From SZUA-38 sp965212525 (GTDB lineage Bacteria; Pseudomonadota; Gammaproteobacteria; Xanthomonadales; SZUA-38), in the NCBI GenBank assembly GCA_965212525.1, contig CBDBVC010000005.1, forward strand, positions 13,404 through 77,403: DNA of 64,000 nt. Reading direction: 5' to 3'. This document shows positions 26,779 through 34,833 of this stretch, piece by piece. The translations under genes and the position numbers were made by a program. Every line of letters begins with the position of its first letter. The stretch's first letter is position 1. The notes beneath the pieces are model-generated. The model did not search any database. It saw only the letters and a list, made by a program, of their open reading frames with translations, and had not been told where the DNA came from.

Positions 26779-27147
26779 CTATTCCAGCGTCACAGTGCGG
26801 TCGTAGGCGATGGCCTTTTTCTCGTAGATCAGGTTCATCTCGCGCTCATAGCTGGCCTTGATGGTGAATCCATCACCATCCCGATAGACGTTGAAGATAC
26901 TCATCATGTCGTCCATGTTGTTGATATTGAGCTTGGCGGCCAGTCGCGTTTCAATGTCCTGCTTACTGCGAAGCGCTGTCTGGGCATGATCCTGTTCGAT
27001 GTTGTCGAGAATGGTGTCAATCCTGCCCGACTCCATCTTGATTGGAATGTACTGGAAACCCAGGTATACGCCGATTCCGATGATTGCCAGTACAATGATG
27101 ACGACAATGGGCGATGCACCGCGTTGCTTGCTGAGATTTGATGGCAT
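26779..27147 (-). CDS. DUF4845 family membrane-anchored protein
   Basis: A 122-residue protein: short cytosolic N-terminus with KQRGASPI, one membrane helix (about 11-31, VVIIVLAIIGIGVYLGFQYIP), then a periplasmic domain (LAAKLNINNMDDMMSIFNV, ASYEREMNLIYEKKAIAYDR) that fits DUF4845. ATG 27147 is chosen because AAGGGG lies about eight bases upstream; the longer frame to 27369 adds unlikely sequence. In many gammaproteobacteria DUF4845 genes sit beside lepB and rnc, but not here. The protein is pilin-like in size and anchor, and its function is unknown. Confidence 0.8.
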   Translation of the reverse strand: MPSNLSKQRGASPIVVIIVLAIIGIGVYLGFQYIPIKMESGRIDTILDNIEQDHAQTALRSKQDIETRLAAKLNINNMDDMMSIFNVYRDGDGFTIKASYEREMNLIYEKKAIAYDRTVTLE

Positions 27148-27399
27148 GTCTTGAACCCCTTTATCTGCCTGATTCTGAATCACACTGATTCTCCATTGAT
27201 TAATCAGTGAAAGTTCCTCCGCAGGCATGATGCCACGATCGGCTGTTCTGGTGAAATGGTTGTGGCATTCAAAGCCGTAATTGGCCCTGATTGAGCTTCG
27301 GGAAAGTGCTCTTGTGTTTACAGCGATCGGGTATCTGTTCTGAACTGTGCACAGTTTATTCATTTTCACTTAACGTCCTCGTTACGATTTCTGGTTTAG

Positions 27400-27597
27400 T
27401 CTGACTGCAATGGAGGATTGGACCGGAACTGGTTCCCGTGAATCAGTTATGCCGGATCTCGATTCATCAGATGACAAGACTCGCCCGGATGTGACCCCAT
27501 CCGGTGATTGGCACAACGTACAGGGATTGGTTACCTGTCCGTGCACACAGGTAACCCGGGGCCTGCAGGTGAGTGCATCAGCAGGCCCTGTTTTTTC
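27400..27597 (+). ncRNA. Candidate structured RNA (small RNA or leader) with three hairpins
   Basis: In a 560-base gap without a credible gene, three hairpins follow each other: CCGGATG/CATCCGG (27485-27504), GGTTACCTGT/ACAGGTAACC (27529-27556, 10 perfect pairs) and a terminator GGGCCTGC/GCAGGCCC (27559-27588) with T6. No plus-strand gene ends here, so the terminator has no protein-coding client. It could be a free small RNA or an attenuating leader of the beta-helix gene at 27708. The 5' end is a guess. The other part of the gap (27148-27400) shows nothing clear. Confidence 0.45.
27559..27596 (+). terminator. Rho-independent terminator without a protein-coding client
   Basis: Stem GGGCCTGC (27559-27566) with GCAGGCCC (27581-27588), 14-base loop, then TGTTTTTT. 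Confidence 0.75.
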
Positions 27598-27707
27598 TCA
27601 CCCGCCACTGCATCTCATTGAAGTCAAAAATTGACAAATGTCCGGCAATGTTCTGTGGCATCAGTACACTGGGTCATGAGGAGGGTGGAGAAGTGTGGTG
27701 ACGTGCC

Positions 27708-29306
27708 GTGCACGATAATCATGGACAATCTGATCAGTTTCGAAAGAATGCCCTGGCAACAGCTGTGCTGCTGGCTCTGGGTGCTCCTCATGCGCTTGCC
27801 GATACCATCGTGGTGGACGCCGTCGGTGGTTGTACACTGAGCAATGCCATCACCGCAGCCAACAATGACACGCCTTTCAACAGCTGCACCACCGGTGGTG
27901 GTGATGATGTCATTGTGCTGCCATCAGACACCACACTCGAACTTGACTATACCCTGCCGCAGATCACCACCAACATCACCATCACGGGTAACAACACAAC
28001 GGTGACACCGGCTGCGGCTGCGGGAGACATTCGCATATTGAATGCGATGGGCAGTGTGCTGTCGCTGAGCGGTATCACGTTTACCGGCGGCAGTACCGGC
28101 GGGGGCAATGGCGGGGCGGGCGTTACGGTCTATGGTGGGGCCCAGCTCTACATGGATAATTGCACAGTCAGTGGCAATACTGGCGGTGCGATCAACATAC
28201 TCGACAGCCCCTATTCCCGAATCACCTCCACTATCGTTTCTGATAACCCGGGAAATATTTCCAATGTGTATGGCGGTGGTATCAATATCGTCAGCAGCAT
28301 GGTTTATATTGGCGATTCAACCATCAGCAATAACAGTACCGGTTCATTCTTCTCGGGCGGTGGCGGTGTGTACATGGGGCATCGTGGCCTGAACAGTTAT
28401 GCCCGTCTTGACCTGTTGAACTCGACTGTCTCGGGCAATTCGTCGGCACAACGTGGCGGTGGACTGTCGCATAACCCCAATTCCAGCTCGACTGCTCTCA
28501 TCCTGATTCAGGATTCAACCATCTCGGGCAATACCAGTATTGACGAGGGTGGCGGGCTTTCCATGAATGGTGCCAACCTGATCATCAGGCGATCTACATT
28601 CAGCCAGAACACGGCCAGCTCGGATGGTGGTGCGGTGTCCAATGCACAATATCTACCCGGTGTATTCAATGATCTGACCATCGAGAACAGCACGTTTTCA
28701 GGCAATGACAGTGGTACTGGCGGTAATGGGTATGGTGGTGGCCTCTCACTCAATGGTGCATCGGCCACGCTGGTCAATGCCACGATCACACGCAACAACA
28801 GCTACAGCAGTGGCGGTGGCATCAATGTGACCAGTGGTTATGTCACCATTCGACAATCACTGATCAGCAACAACAATCTGGTTGCTGCGCCCTCGCCGGA
28901 TGACGGTTCTGTTGCTGTTCGTGGCAATCAATACGGCCCTGAACTCAATGTACAGGGCGGCACGGTGACGCTGGATGCCTTCAATCTGTTTGGTACATTC
29001 GGCGTCTCCAGTGTCAACGGGGTTGCTCTGGGGCTGACGGATCTGATCCTGCAGGGTGATCCGGACACGGTGTTCGAATTTGATCTGGCCGACAATGGCG
29101 GCGCTACTCTGACGCACAATCTGGTCGCCGGAGGCCAGGCGATCGATATCATCAATCAGGCGCTGGTTGGCTGCATCACCGAAGACCAACGGGGGCGACC
29201 AAGGCCGTTCGACGGGGATGACAGTGGCAGTAGTGAATGCGATATCGGTGCCGTGGAATTTGCACCGCCGCTGATCTTCAGCGACGGTTTTGAGTCTGGT
29301 CCCTGA
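27708..29306 (+). CDS. Secreted right-handed beta-helix protein with a DGFESG C-terminal tail
   Basis: A 532-residue exported protein. The signal peptide runs to about residue 31 (LATAVLLALGAPHALA), followed by CTLSNAITAANNDTPFNSC, the usual opening of polymorphic-outer-membrane-protein/choice-of-anchor-Q type beta-helices. The body is full of rungs such as STISNNSTG, STVSGNSS, STISGNTS and STFSGNDSG. The C-terminus IFSDGFESGP is a short conserved tail of many such proteins and is probably a sorting or processing signal. The start is uncertain: GTG 27708 lacks a good ribosome-binding site (GGAGGGTGGAG lies about 18 bases upstream), so a small error or lesion at the N-terminus is possible. A surface adhesin or polysaccharide-active role is possible; no catalytic residues are recognised. 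Confidence 0.75.
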   Translation: MHDNHGQSDQFRKNALATAVLLALGAPHALADTIVVDAVGGCTLSNAITAANNDTPFNSCTTGGGDDVIVLPSDTTLELDYTLPQITTNITITGNNTTVTPAAAAGDIRILNAMGSVLSLSGITFTGGSTGGGNGGAGVTVYGGAQLYMDNCTVSGNTGGAINILDSPYSRITSTIVSDNPGNISNVYGGGINIVSSMVYIGDSTISNNSTGSFFSGGGGVYMGHRGLNSYARLDLLNSTVSGNSSAQRGGGLSHNPNSSSTALILIQDSTISGNTSIDEGGGLSMNGANLIIRRSTFSQNTASSDGGAVSNAQYLPGVFNDLTIENSTFSGNDSGTGGNGYGGGLSLNGASATLVNATITRNNSYSSGGGINVTSGYVTIRQSLISNNNLVAAPSPDDGSVAVRGNQYGPELNVQGGTVTLDAFNLFGTFGVSSVNGVALGLTDLILQGDPDTVFEFDLADNGGATLTHNLVAGGQAIDIINQALVGCITEDQRGRPRPFDGDDSGSSECDIGAVEFAPPLIFSDGFESGP

Positions 29307-29393
29307 CACTCAGCCTGTTGTCTGCACTCACCAATGAATCTTTAATATCGTCCTGATGTGGTGGCACCACAATGAATTGCCCCTGTACTGCCA

Positions 29394-30191
29394 TCACTCT
29401 GCAGATGCGAAGCGGTTCGGGAAATCCTCAAACAGCACATTGCGTTCGTAGTAGCGTTTATCGACGTACGGAATGAAGTTCTTCCAGATCAGTTCACCGC
29501 TTGAAGCGTTGATGAGAAAAGCATAGGCGCTGGGTCGTCCAGACAGGCTTACCGATGTAATGTAGCTGCCACCGGTTGCCGCGCCAGATACGGCAGCGGT
29601 CATCAGCGCTACGCCGAAAGACTTGGTGAAAGACACGGATGGCTCATTCAGGCGCAGCAGCAGAATCAGGGCATCACCCGGAATCGTCAGTTCGTCGAGA
29701 AGATTACTGAAATCCGCTTGTGCCAGTTGGTCAATCGTTTCCTCGTCGACGGCTGTTGATCCGGCCACCCGGATCAGTTCATCCGACAGGTTGACTATCG
29801 ATCCCACCTCATCCTCGGTGAATCCGCTGGCCTGAACCTTGAATGGGGGCGTTATGGGATTTTCCTGCTTGTCGCCGTCCACATAGTAATCGAACTCGAT
29901 TTCGTTGCTGAGACCGAGACCACTGCTGACCAGTCCCTGTTCGGACATTTGATAACCATGGGCTCTGAGCAGTTCACTGATCAGTCTTCCATATTTGTCG
30001 ATGTTCTGGTCATTGTCATCCTGTTTGTAATCCCAGCGCTTGCCGACATCATCAACCACAGCAAGATAGTCATAGATAACAACCACATCCGATGGCAGGG
30101 GGGTCTGGCCCAGATCCGCTTTTGTGTAGTTGTATTTGGGGGCGCAGGCGCACAGTAGCGTGGCCGCGAGCAGCAGGGGAATGATTTTCAT
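29394..30191 (-). CDS. Lipoprotein of unknown function
   Basis: A 265-residue lipoprotein: signal MKIIPLLLAATLLCACAPK with a lipobox ending at Cys16 (LCAC) or less likely Cys14. The mature part has alternating strands and helices (VVVIYDYLAVVDDVGKRW, then SGAATGGSYITSVSLSGRPS, which may pass through or lie on a membrane, and SGELIWKNFIPYVDKRYYER), giving the impression of a periplasmic assembly or secretion accessory, but no family is recognised. Convergent with the beta-helix gene (87-base gap). Confidence 0.7.
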   Translation of the reverse strand: MKIIPLLLAATLLCACAPKYNYTKADLGQTPLPSDVVVIYDYLAVVDDVGKRWDYKQDDNDQNIDKYGRLISELLRAHGYQMSEQGLVSSGLGLSNEIEFDYYVDGDKQENPITPPFKVQASGFTEDEVGSIVNLSDELIRVAGSTAVDEETIDQLAQADFSNLLDELTIPGDALILLLRLNEPSVSFTKSFGVALMTAAVSGAATGGSYITSVSLSGRPSAYAFLINASSGELIWKNFIPYVDKRYYERNVLFEDFPNRFASAE

Positions 30192-30233
30192 GTGTCGGTT
30201 TCCTTGTGTATCTATTTTCCGGTCCGGAGATCC

Positions 30234-30380
30234 TCACAGATGAAAGAATTCCGGTTGAATACTGGGATTATCGTAATTGGCCAGAAAAAGCGGACATTTG
30301 ATTGTGATCTGAATCAACTCGCACAGCTTGTCCACGTGTTCCTCAATCTGTTTCCGGGTTGAAGCTGTATTGGCAGTCAT
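30234..30380 (-). CDS. Possible small protein (48 residues)
   Basis: A short minus-strand frame in the 30192-30535 gap, starting ATG 30380 (or 30386) and reading MTANTASTRKQIEEHVDKLC at its start and FLANYDNPSIQPEFFHL at its end. Composition is protein-like (amphipathic helix, then a hydrophobic patch), but there is no good ribosome-binding site and no recognised relative. The rest of the gap holds the promoter of the 30536 gene and nothing else clear. Confidence 0.25.
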   Translation of the reverse strand: MTANTASTRKQIEEHVDKLCELIQITIKCPLFLANYDNPSIQPEFFHL

Positions 30381-30535
30381 TCGCATGAATTCTGAAAAAA
30401 ATCACCAATCTGGCCTGAATCCTGATAATTCTGTCCTCGAATCGATCACTTGAATCTTTCGATTCTCTGAAAATGATTGCACGGAAACGACAGGACAGGG
30501 ATGTCACTTTTTTCAACATTTTCAGGAGCATATTC

Positions 30536-30763
30536 ATGAACAAATTGAAGACATCAATTCTGCTGGCGCTGGCAATGATTATCGGAATGGGATCAACAGT
30601 ACAGGCTGAGACACCTTGCGAGACAGCAGTGTCGCGTGAGGTTTCGGCATACATTCGAATGATCAATTCGATCTGGGATGGCAACAACGTTGAATTCCAG
30701 AGAGCGCTGATCAACTGGCGCAATGCTGTCGCTGACGTGGACAGAGAGTGCCATCAGGAATGA
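30536..30763 (+). CDS. Small secreted protein (75 residues)
   Basis: ATG 30536 is preceded by AGGAG (eight bases) and opens a signal peptide (KTSILLALAMIIGMGSTVQA, cut before ETP). The mature peptide of about 52 residues has two cysteines (PCETAV near its start and RECHQE at its end), probably joined by a disulfide, with a helix in between. The longer frame from 30473 is rejected. Followed by its own terminator, so it is a one-gene unit. No family recognised. Confidence 0.65.
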   Translation: MNKLKTSILLALAMIIGMGSTVQAETPCETAVSREVSAYIRMINSIWDGNNVEFQRALINWRNAVADVDRECHQE

Positions 30764-30773
30764 TCCTGCATTA

Positions 30774-30803
30774 CAGGCCGCCCTGTCCGGGTGGCCTGAT
30801 TTC
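30774..30803 (+). terminator. Rho-independent terminator of the small secreted-protein gene
   Basis: CAGGCCGCCC (30774-30783) pairs with GGGTGGCCTG (30789-30798), one G-T wobble, loop TGTCC, then ATTTCC (weak T tract). Confidence 0.55.
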
Positions 30804-30912
30804 CTTGCGGACATGAGAGAAACATCAACCTGAATTCACCCTATAGAGACAGGGCATGTAAATTATTTTGTCGCATGCCGGTCTGTTTGTTCCGACCTGA
30901 GGGGGTGTTCTC

Positions 30913-32592
30913 ATGAGCGATACACTGAAGTCACTACTCTGGATCAGCCAGGGTATGCATTACGAATTTCCAGAGACGACCATTCCTGAAATTGCCAGCA
31001 AACCAATGATCGGGGCCTGCTTTTCCGGTGGTGGCACACGGGCCATGACGGCGGCCATGGGGCAGCTGCGCGCCATGAATCATCTGGGTGTGATTCCGAC
31101 ACTGCGTTACATCTCCTGTGTTTCAGGCGGTTCCTGGGCATCAACCATTTACACCTACTACCGAAGTGGTGCCAGTAACGATGATGAGTTGCTGGGCCCG
31201 ATCACGCGGGCGAAGGACATCAGCGAACAGCATGTGAATACCGGCCTGACGAAGTCGCAACTGGCCTACGGTGCGACCAAATCGCTGGAGGATATCGTTG
31301 CCAGCTGGGAATTCGATATCGAGGGCAACTACAGCTCGCATGATGTGTGGAATTATTCGGTAGGGCAGGCCTACCTGTCAGATTTCGGTCTGTTCGATGT
31401 CAATCAGGCCACCTATCACCCCGACAGGCTGGATTATTTTACCTACAGCGATTCAACCGAAGCCGATATCAAGCATTGCAACCCGTCACTGGCACACAGA
31501 AACTTCATCAAGCCAAGGCCGGAGCGCCCATTCCTGATCGTCAACTCCTGCGTGTTGCTGCCACAGGATGATCCATCCCAGGCCGATCTGATCAATTTCG
31601 AGTACACCGCGCTGACCGTTGGTCGGCCCTACCTGACAGATTTCCAGGGGACAAAATACGGTGGAGGCTATATCGAGCCCTTTGCGTATCGTTCTCATGC
31701 ACCATCATCTGGCCCGGTTACTGATTGCTGCAAAAACCCGCCTCCGGTGAGAAACAGCAGTGGCTGGGTCGATGTTCCGGCCCCAAAGCGGCATTATTCA
31801 CTGACTGAAACCACCGGTACCAGCAGCTCGGCCTTTGCCAAGGAGATTATCAAGAAGTACGACGTTACCCGGTTCACGCCGCAGGATTTCTACTGGGCCG
31901 TCAATGGTGATGGTCCCTACAGCGGTGCAGAAACCCTGTTCGGTGACGGTGGGCTGCTGGAGAATAACGGCATAATTCCGCTGATCCAGCGCGGTGTCTG
32001 GCTGGCGATCGTGTTCGTCAACACGCAAACCAAACTCGATCCGACCTATTCACCAACCCTTGATAAACACGATGTTGCCAACGACCCGGATGGTCGCTGT
32101 GATGTCTATGTGCCCTCACTGTTCGGTTATTCCAATCCGAACTGGAAGTGGACCTATCCCAACAACCAGATCTTCCCCACCAGTGACTTCAAAACGGTGC
32201 TGGACAAACTCAATGAGAAGCGCAGGCGCAATCAGCCGATGATTGTCAATTGCCGTCACAGCGTGGTGGAAAACAGTTCATGGGGTGTCAGGGCCCGACC
32301 CGAGAAGATGTGGGTCACCTGGTGTTATCTCGACCGCTGCAAGGGCTGGGAGAGCAATCTGGGTTCGGACACTGTTCGCAATCAGATTGAAGCGGGCAAT
32401 GCCAGTAAGCCCACAGGCCCGTATCAGCACTTTCCGAACTATCTGACCATGTGGCAGAACGGAGACAACCTGGTGAAGCTGAGCAGGGAACAGGTAACCC
32501 TGCTGGCCGACTTCACCTGTGACTCGATTCTGATCGATGACGAGAACAGCCTCATGACCGCAATCAGGGCCGTCACTGACAAGGCAGAATGA
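30913..32592 (+). CDS. Cytosolic-phospholipase-A2-like (patatin-fold) lipase
   Basis: A 559-residue protein with the elements of the lysophospholipase/cPLA2 catalytic fold: oxyanion loop ACFSGGGTRAM (Gly39-Arg43), nucleophile CVSGGSWAS (Ser71 is the likely nucleophile) and catalytic Asp345 in FGDGGLLENNG. This Ser-Asp dyad layout, with GGSW after the nucleophile, is closer to eukaryotic group IV PLA2 than to ordinary bacterial patatins. There is no signal peptide, so it is cytosolic or uses another export route. GAGGGGGT precedes the start. It probably hydrolyses acyl esters of phospholipids. Monocistronic as far as can be seen. Confidence 0.8.
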   Translation: MSDTLKSLLWISQGMHYEFPETTIPEIASKPMIGACFSGGGTRAMTAAMGQLRAMNHLGVIPTLRYISCVSGGSWASTIYTYYRSGASNDDELLGPITRAKDISEQHVNTGLTKSQLAYGATKSLEDIVASWEFDIEGNYSSHDVWNYSVGQAYLSDFGLFDVNQATYHPDRLDYFTYSDSTEADIKHCNPSLAHRNFIKPRPERPFLIVNSCVLLPQDDPSQADLINFEYTALTVGRPYLTDFQGTKYGGGYIEPFAYRSHAPSSGPVTDCCKNPPPVRNSSGWVDVPAPKRHYSLTETTGTSSSAFAKEIIKKYDVTRFTPQDFYWAVNGDGPYSGAETLFGDGGLLENNGIIPLIQRGVWLAIVFVNTQTKLDPTYSPTLDKHDVANDPDGRCDVYVPSLFGYSNPNWKWTYPNNQIFPTSDFKTVLDKLNEKRRRNQPMIVNCRHSVVENSSWGVRARPEKMWVTWCYLDRCKGWESNLGSDTVRNQIEAGNASKPTGPYQHFPNYLTMWQNGDNLVKLSREQVTLLADFTCDSILIDDENSLMTAIRAVTDKAE

Positions 32593-32787
32593 TTCTGGAT
32601 GCGTCAGGCTGCCCATGTCTTGCGTGGGCTGGGTTCTCTCTGCTTTGAGTCTACTGGAACCGGTGTCTGCACAACCATAATCTGAAGATCTCAACAATCG
32701 CAAAAGCGGGATTTCCAGTCTCGCTCAGCTGCCAGCTCTGGTACACTTCGGCGTCTGAGTCTTCTAGAACGGATGTGCCCGGAAACA

Positions 32788-33627
32788 ATGGTCAAAATTG
32801 GTAAAACCGCAGACCTGAAGGTCGTTTCAGTCAGCGATGATAACGTTGAGCTGGATGCTGCCGGGCACGGCCGTGCCAGTTTGCCGCTTCATCAGGCGCC
32901 TGCTGGCGTTGCGGCAGGGGATGTGCTCACCGTCTTCGTGTATCCGGGTGATGAGGGCAGCCTCAGGGCCAGTACACAACTGCCAATTTGTCAGGTAGGC
33001 GAATTTGCCTGTCTCAAGGTCGTCAACACCACCACGGTGGGTGCCTTTGTCGACAACGGCATGGACAAGGATGTGCTGGTGCCCTTTGCTGAACAGCACC
33101 GGCCGATGGAGCAGGGTAAATTCTACATCGTGACGGTCTATCTTGGTCGCCGGGACGGCAGGCTGACGGCATCGTCCAAGATCGACAAGTTCATCGATGA
33201 CGACTTGCCGCATGCATTCCAGCCCAGACAGGCTGTTGATCTGCTGGTGGCCAACAGCACGGAGCTGGGTTACAAGGCCATTATCAACAACAGGCACTGG
33301 GGCGTTCTGTACCGCGACGAGGTATTCCGGCGACTCAGTTTCGGGCAGCACATCAAGGGCTATATCAAGAACATTCGCTCAGATGGCAGGATCGACCTGA
33401 CGCTGCAGGGTGGACAGGAAACACGCGATCGCAATGGCCAGAAAATTCTTCGCTACCTGGAACGTCACGATGGCTTTGCCGATGTTCATGACAAGTCAGA
33501 TCCACAGCGGATACAGACCCTGTTCAGCATGAGCAAGGGGGCCTTCAAGAAGGCCATCGGTCAGCTCTACAAGCAGCGACTGATCACCATCGGCAAGGAT
33601 GGGATCAGGCTGGTGGAGAGGCAGTGA
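32788..33627 (+). CDS. S1-domain RNA-binding protein, CvfB/YitL family
   Basis: About 279 residues in the CvfB arrangement: tandem S1-type OB-folds (VGEFACLKVVNTTTVGAFVD; FGQHIKGYIKNIRSDGRIDLTL) and a C-terminal winged-helix domain (FSMSKGAFKKAIGQLYKQRLI). Such proteins bind RNA and influence gene expression; in Staphylococcus CvfB affects virulence. ATG 32788 has GGAA a few bases upstream; ATG 32773 would add five residues and is also possible. Gap to the previous gene 195 bases. Confidence 0.88.
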   Translation: MVKIGKTADLKVVSVSDDNVELDAAGHGRASLPLHQAPAGVAAGDVLTVFVYPGDEGSLRASTQLPICQVGEFACLKVVNTTTVGAFVDNGMDKDVLVPFAEQHRPMEQGKFYIVTVYLGRRDGRLTASSKIDKFIDDDLPHAFQPRQAVDLLVANSTELGYKAIINNRHWGVLYRDEVFRRLSFGQHIKGYIKNIRSDGRIDLTLQGGQETRDRNGQKILRYLERHDGFADVHDKSDPQRIQTLFSMSKGAFKKAIGQLYKQRLITIGKDGIRLVERQ

Positions 33628-33677
33628 TTTTCTTGAGCACAGACTGTCCCAAGTCTTCAACCCGCTGAAAAACCCGA

Positions 33678-33790
33678 TCAGTCCTCATAACCGTCCTCGA
33701 AAATGTCCCGTTCCTGGGCAGTAAAGGTGCATTCGACATTCTCACCAGAGTCGAGATTTATTGCGGCAGAGATATCGGCGATTTTCCTTC
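33678..33790 (-). pseudogene. 3' fragment of a secreted-protein gene ending in an EDGYE-type tail
   Basis: On the minus strand, about 36 codons read IADISAAINLDSGENVECTF, then TAQERDIFEDGYED and a stop. The GENVECTF strand followed by IFEDGYE is what ends many secreted proteins with a DGFE tail (compare IFSDGFESGP at 29280-29306). A stop codon in frame and no start lie upstream, so only a fragment is left. The rest of the 33628-33982 gap shows no gene. Confidence 0.4.
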
Positions 33791-33982
33791 ACCCACAATC
33801 ATTCGAGGCAAGCCCAGAAGATTTTTCCCGTCATTCAGAACCCTGGAAAGGCATGACAGCAGAAATCAGTTCCTGTGCGAAAGCGCCAGGCTGAGTGATT
33901 ATCATTCGCCGGGCTGCAGTGGGGTTTGTGGTTTTGTTCTTTACCATTGGATCTGCGCCTTAATCTCACCTACACTGCCGCC

Positions 33983-34768
33983 ATGTTCAGATGGATACGA
34001 CGATGGCTGGATCAGCGAATCATCCGTCGCTCACAGATTTCCGATGACGACTGGCAGCTGGCCATGGTCGGCCTGCCTGTGCTCAACAGACTAACGGAAA
34101 GGGAAAAACAGCGCCTGCGCGATCTGGCTATCGTATTTCTGCACCGCAAGGTCATCGAGGGTGCCAACGGTGTGGTCATCACGCTGCAAATGAAACTGAT
34201 CATTGCGCTGCAGGCCTGTCTGCCGATCCTGAATCTGGGCATGCGCTGCTATCGCAACTGGGTCACGGTCATCGTCTACCCGGCAGGTTTCAGGGCGTCA
34301 CGTGAGCACGTTGACGAGAATGGTGTGGTGCACCAGGGCGATTCTCATATGCTGGGCGAGGCCTGGGTTCGCGGGCCGGTGGTACTGTCCTGGGATGATA
34401 CGTCGATCGCCGGGGAAATCGACGGCAGCAATCTGGTGATTCACGAATTTGCGCACAAGCTGGACATGCAGAACGGGCGTGCCAATGGTTATCCGCCATT
34501 GCACAGACACATGTCTCACAGGAAGTGGGTGGAGACATTCACTGCAGCCTACGAGGATTTTTCCAGGCGCTGCCAGCGTGGGCAGGCTGTTGAAATCAGT
34601 TGTTATGGTGCGACGGCACCGGCCGAGTTTTTTGCCGTCTTCAGCGAAGTGTTTTTCGAGCGTCCGGAGGTGATTGGCCGGTATTATCCCGAGGTGCTTG
34701 AGCTGCTGAAACAATATTATCGTCAGGATCCGAGGATGGATGCATCGTCGTTCAGAGCAGGCATGTAA
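33983..34768 (+). CDS. mtfA: MtfA-family zinc peptidase (Mlc titration factor)
   Basis: A 261-residue cytosolic M90-family metallopeptidase. The zinc motif HEFAHKLD starts at His154 (His154, Glu155, His158), and the third ligand is probably the Glu in TAPAEFFAVFSEVFFE. In E. coli MtfA binds the repressor Mlc and so links to glucose uptake; whether an Mlc target exists here is unknown. ATG 33983 (FRWIRRWLDQ) gives the family length and is preferred to 33926. Its last part (34544-34716) is almost identical to the pseudogene at 43314-43486, suggesting recent sequence exchange. Confidence 0.9.
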   Translation: MFRWIRRWLDQRIIRRSQISDDDWQLAMVGLPVLNRLTEREKQRLRDLAIVFLHRKVIEGANGVVITLQMKLIIALQACLPILNLGMRCYRNWVTVIVYPAGFRASREHVDENGVVHQGDSHMLGEAWVRGPVVLSWDDTSIAGEIDGSNLVIHEFAHKLDMQNGRANGYPPLHRHMSHRKWVETFTAAYEDFSRRCQRGQAVEISCYGATAPAEFFAVFSEVFFERPEVIGRYYPEVLELLKQYYRQDPRMDASSFRAGM

Positions 34769-34833
34769 TTGGATCTGTGAAGGACATACAGAAGGATTTC
34801 ATCTGACAGATCATCAGACGCAGTTTATACGAC

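Noticed and set aside
27410..27634. 74-codon plus-strand frame over the three hairpins
   Set aside because: It runs through a terminator and perfect inverted repeats; the region is better explained as structured RNA.
33703..33894. 63-codon plus-strand frame after the CvfB-like gene
   Set aside because: No ribosome-binding site or protein-like features; the minus strand holds a better-supported gene fragment there.
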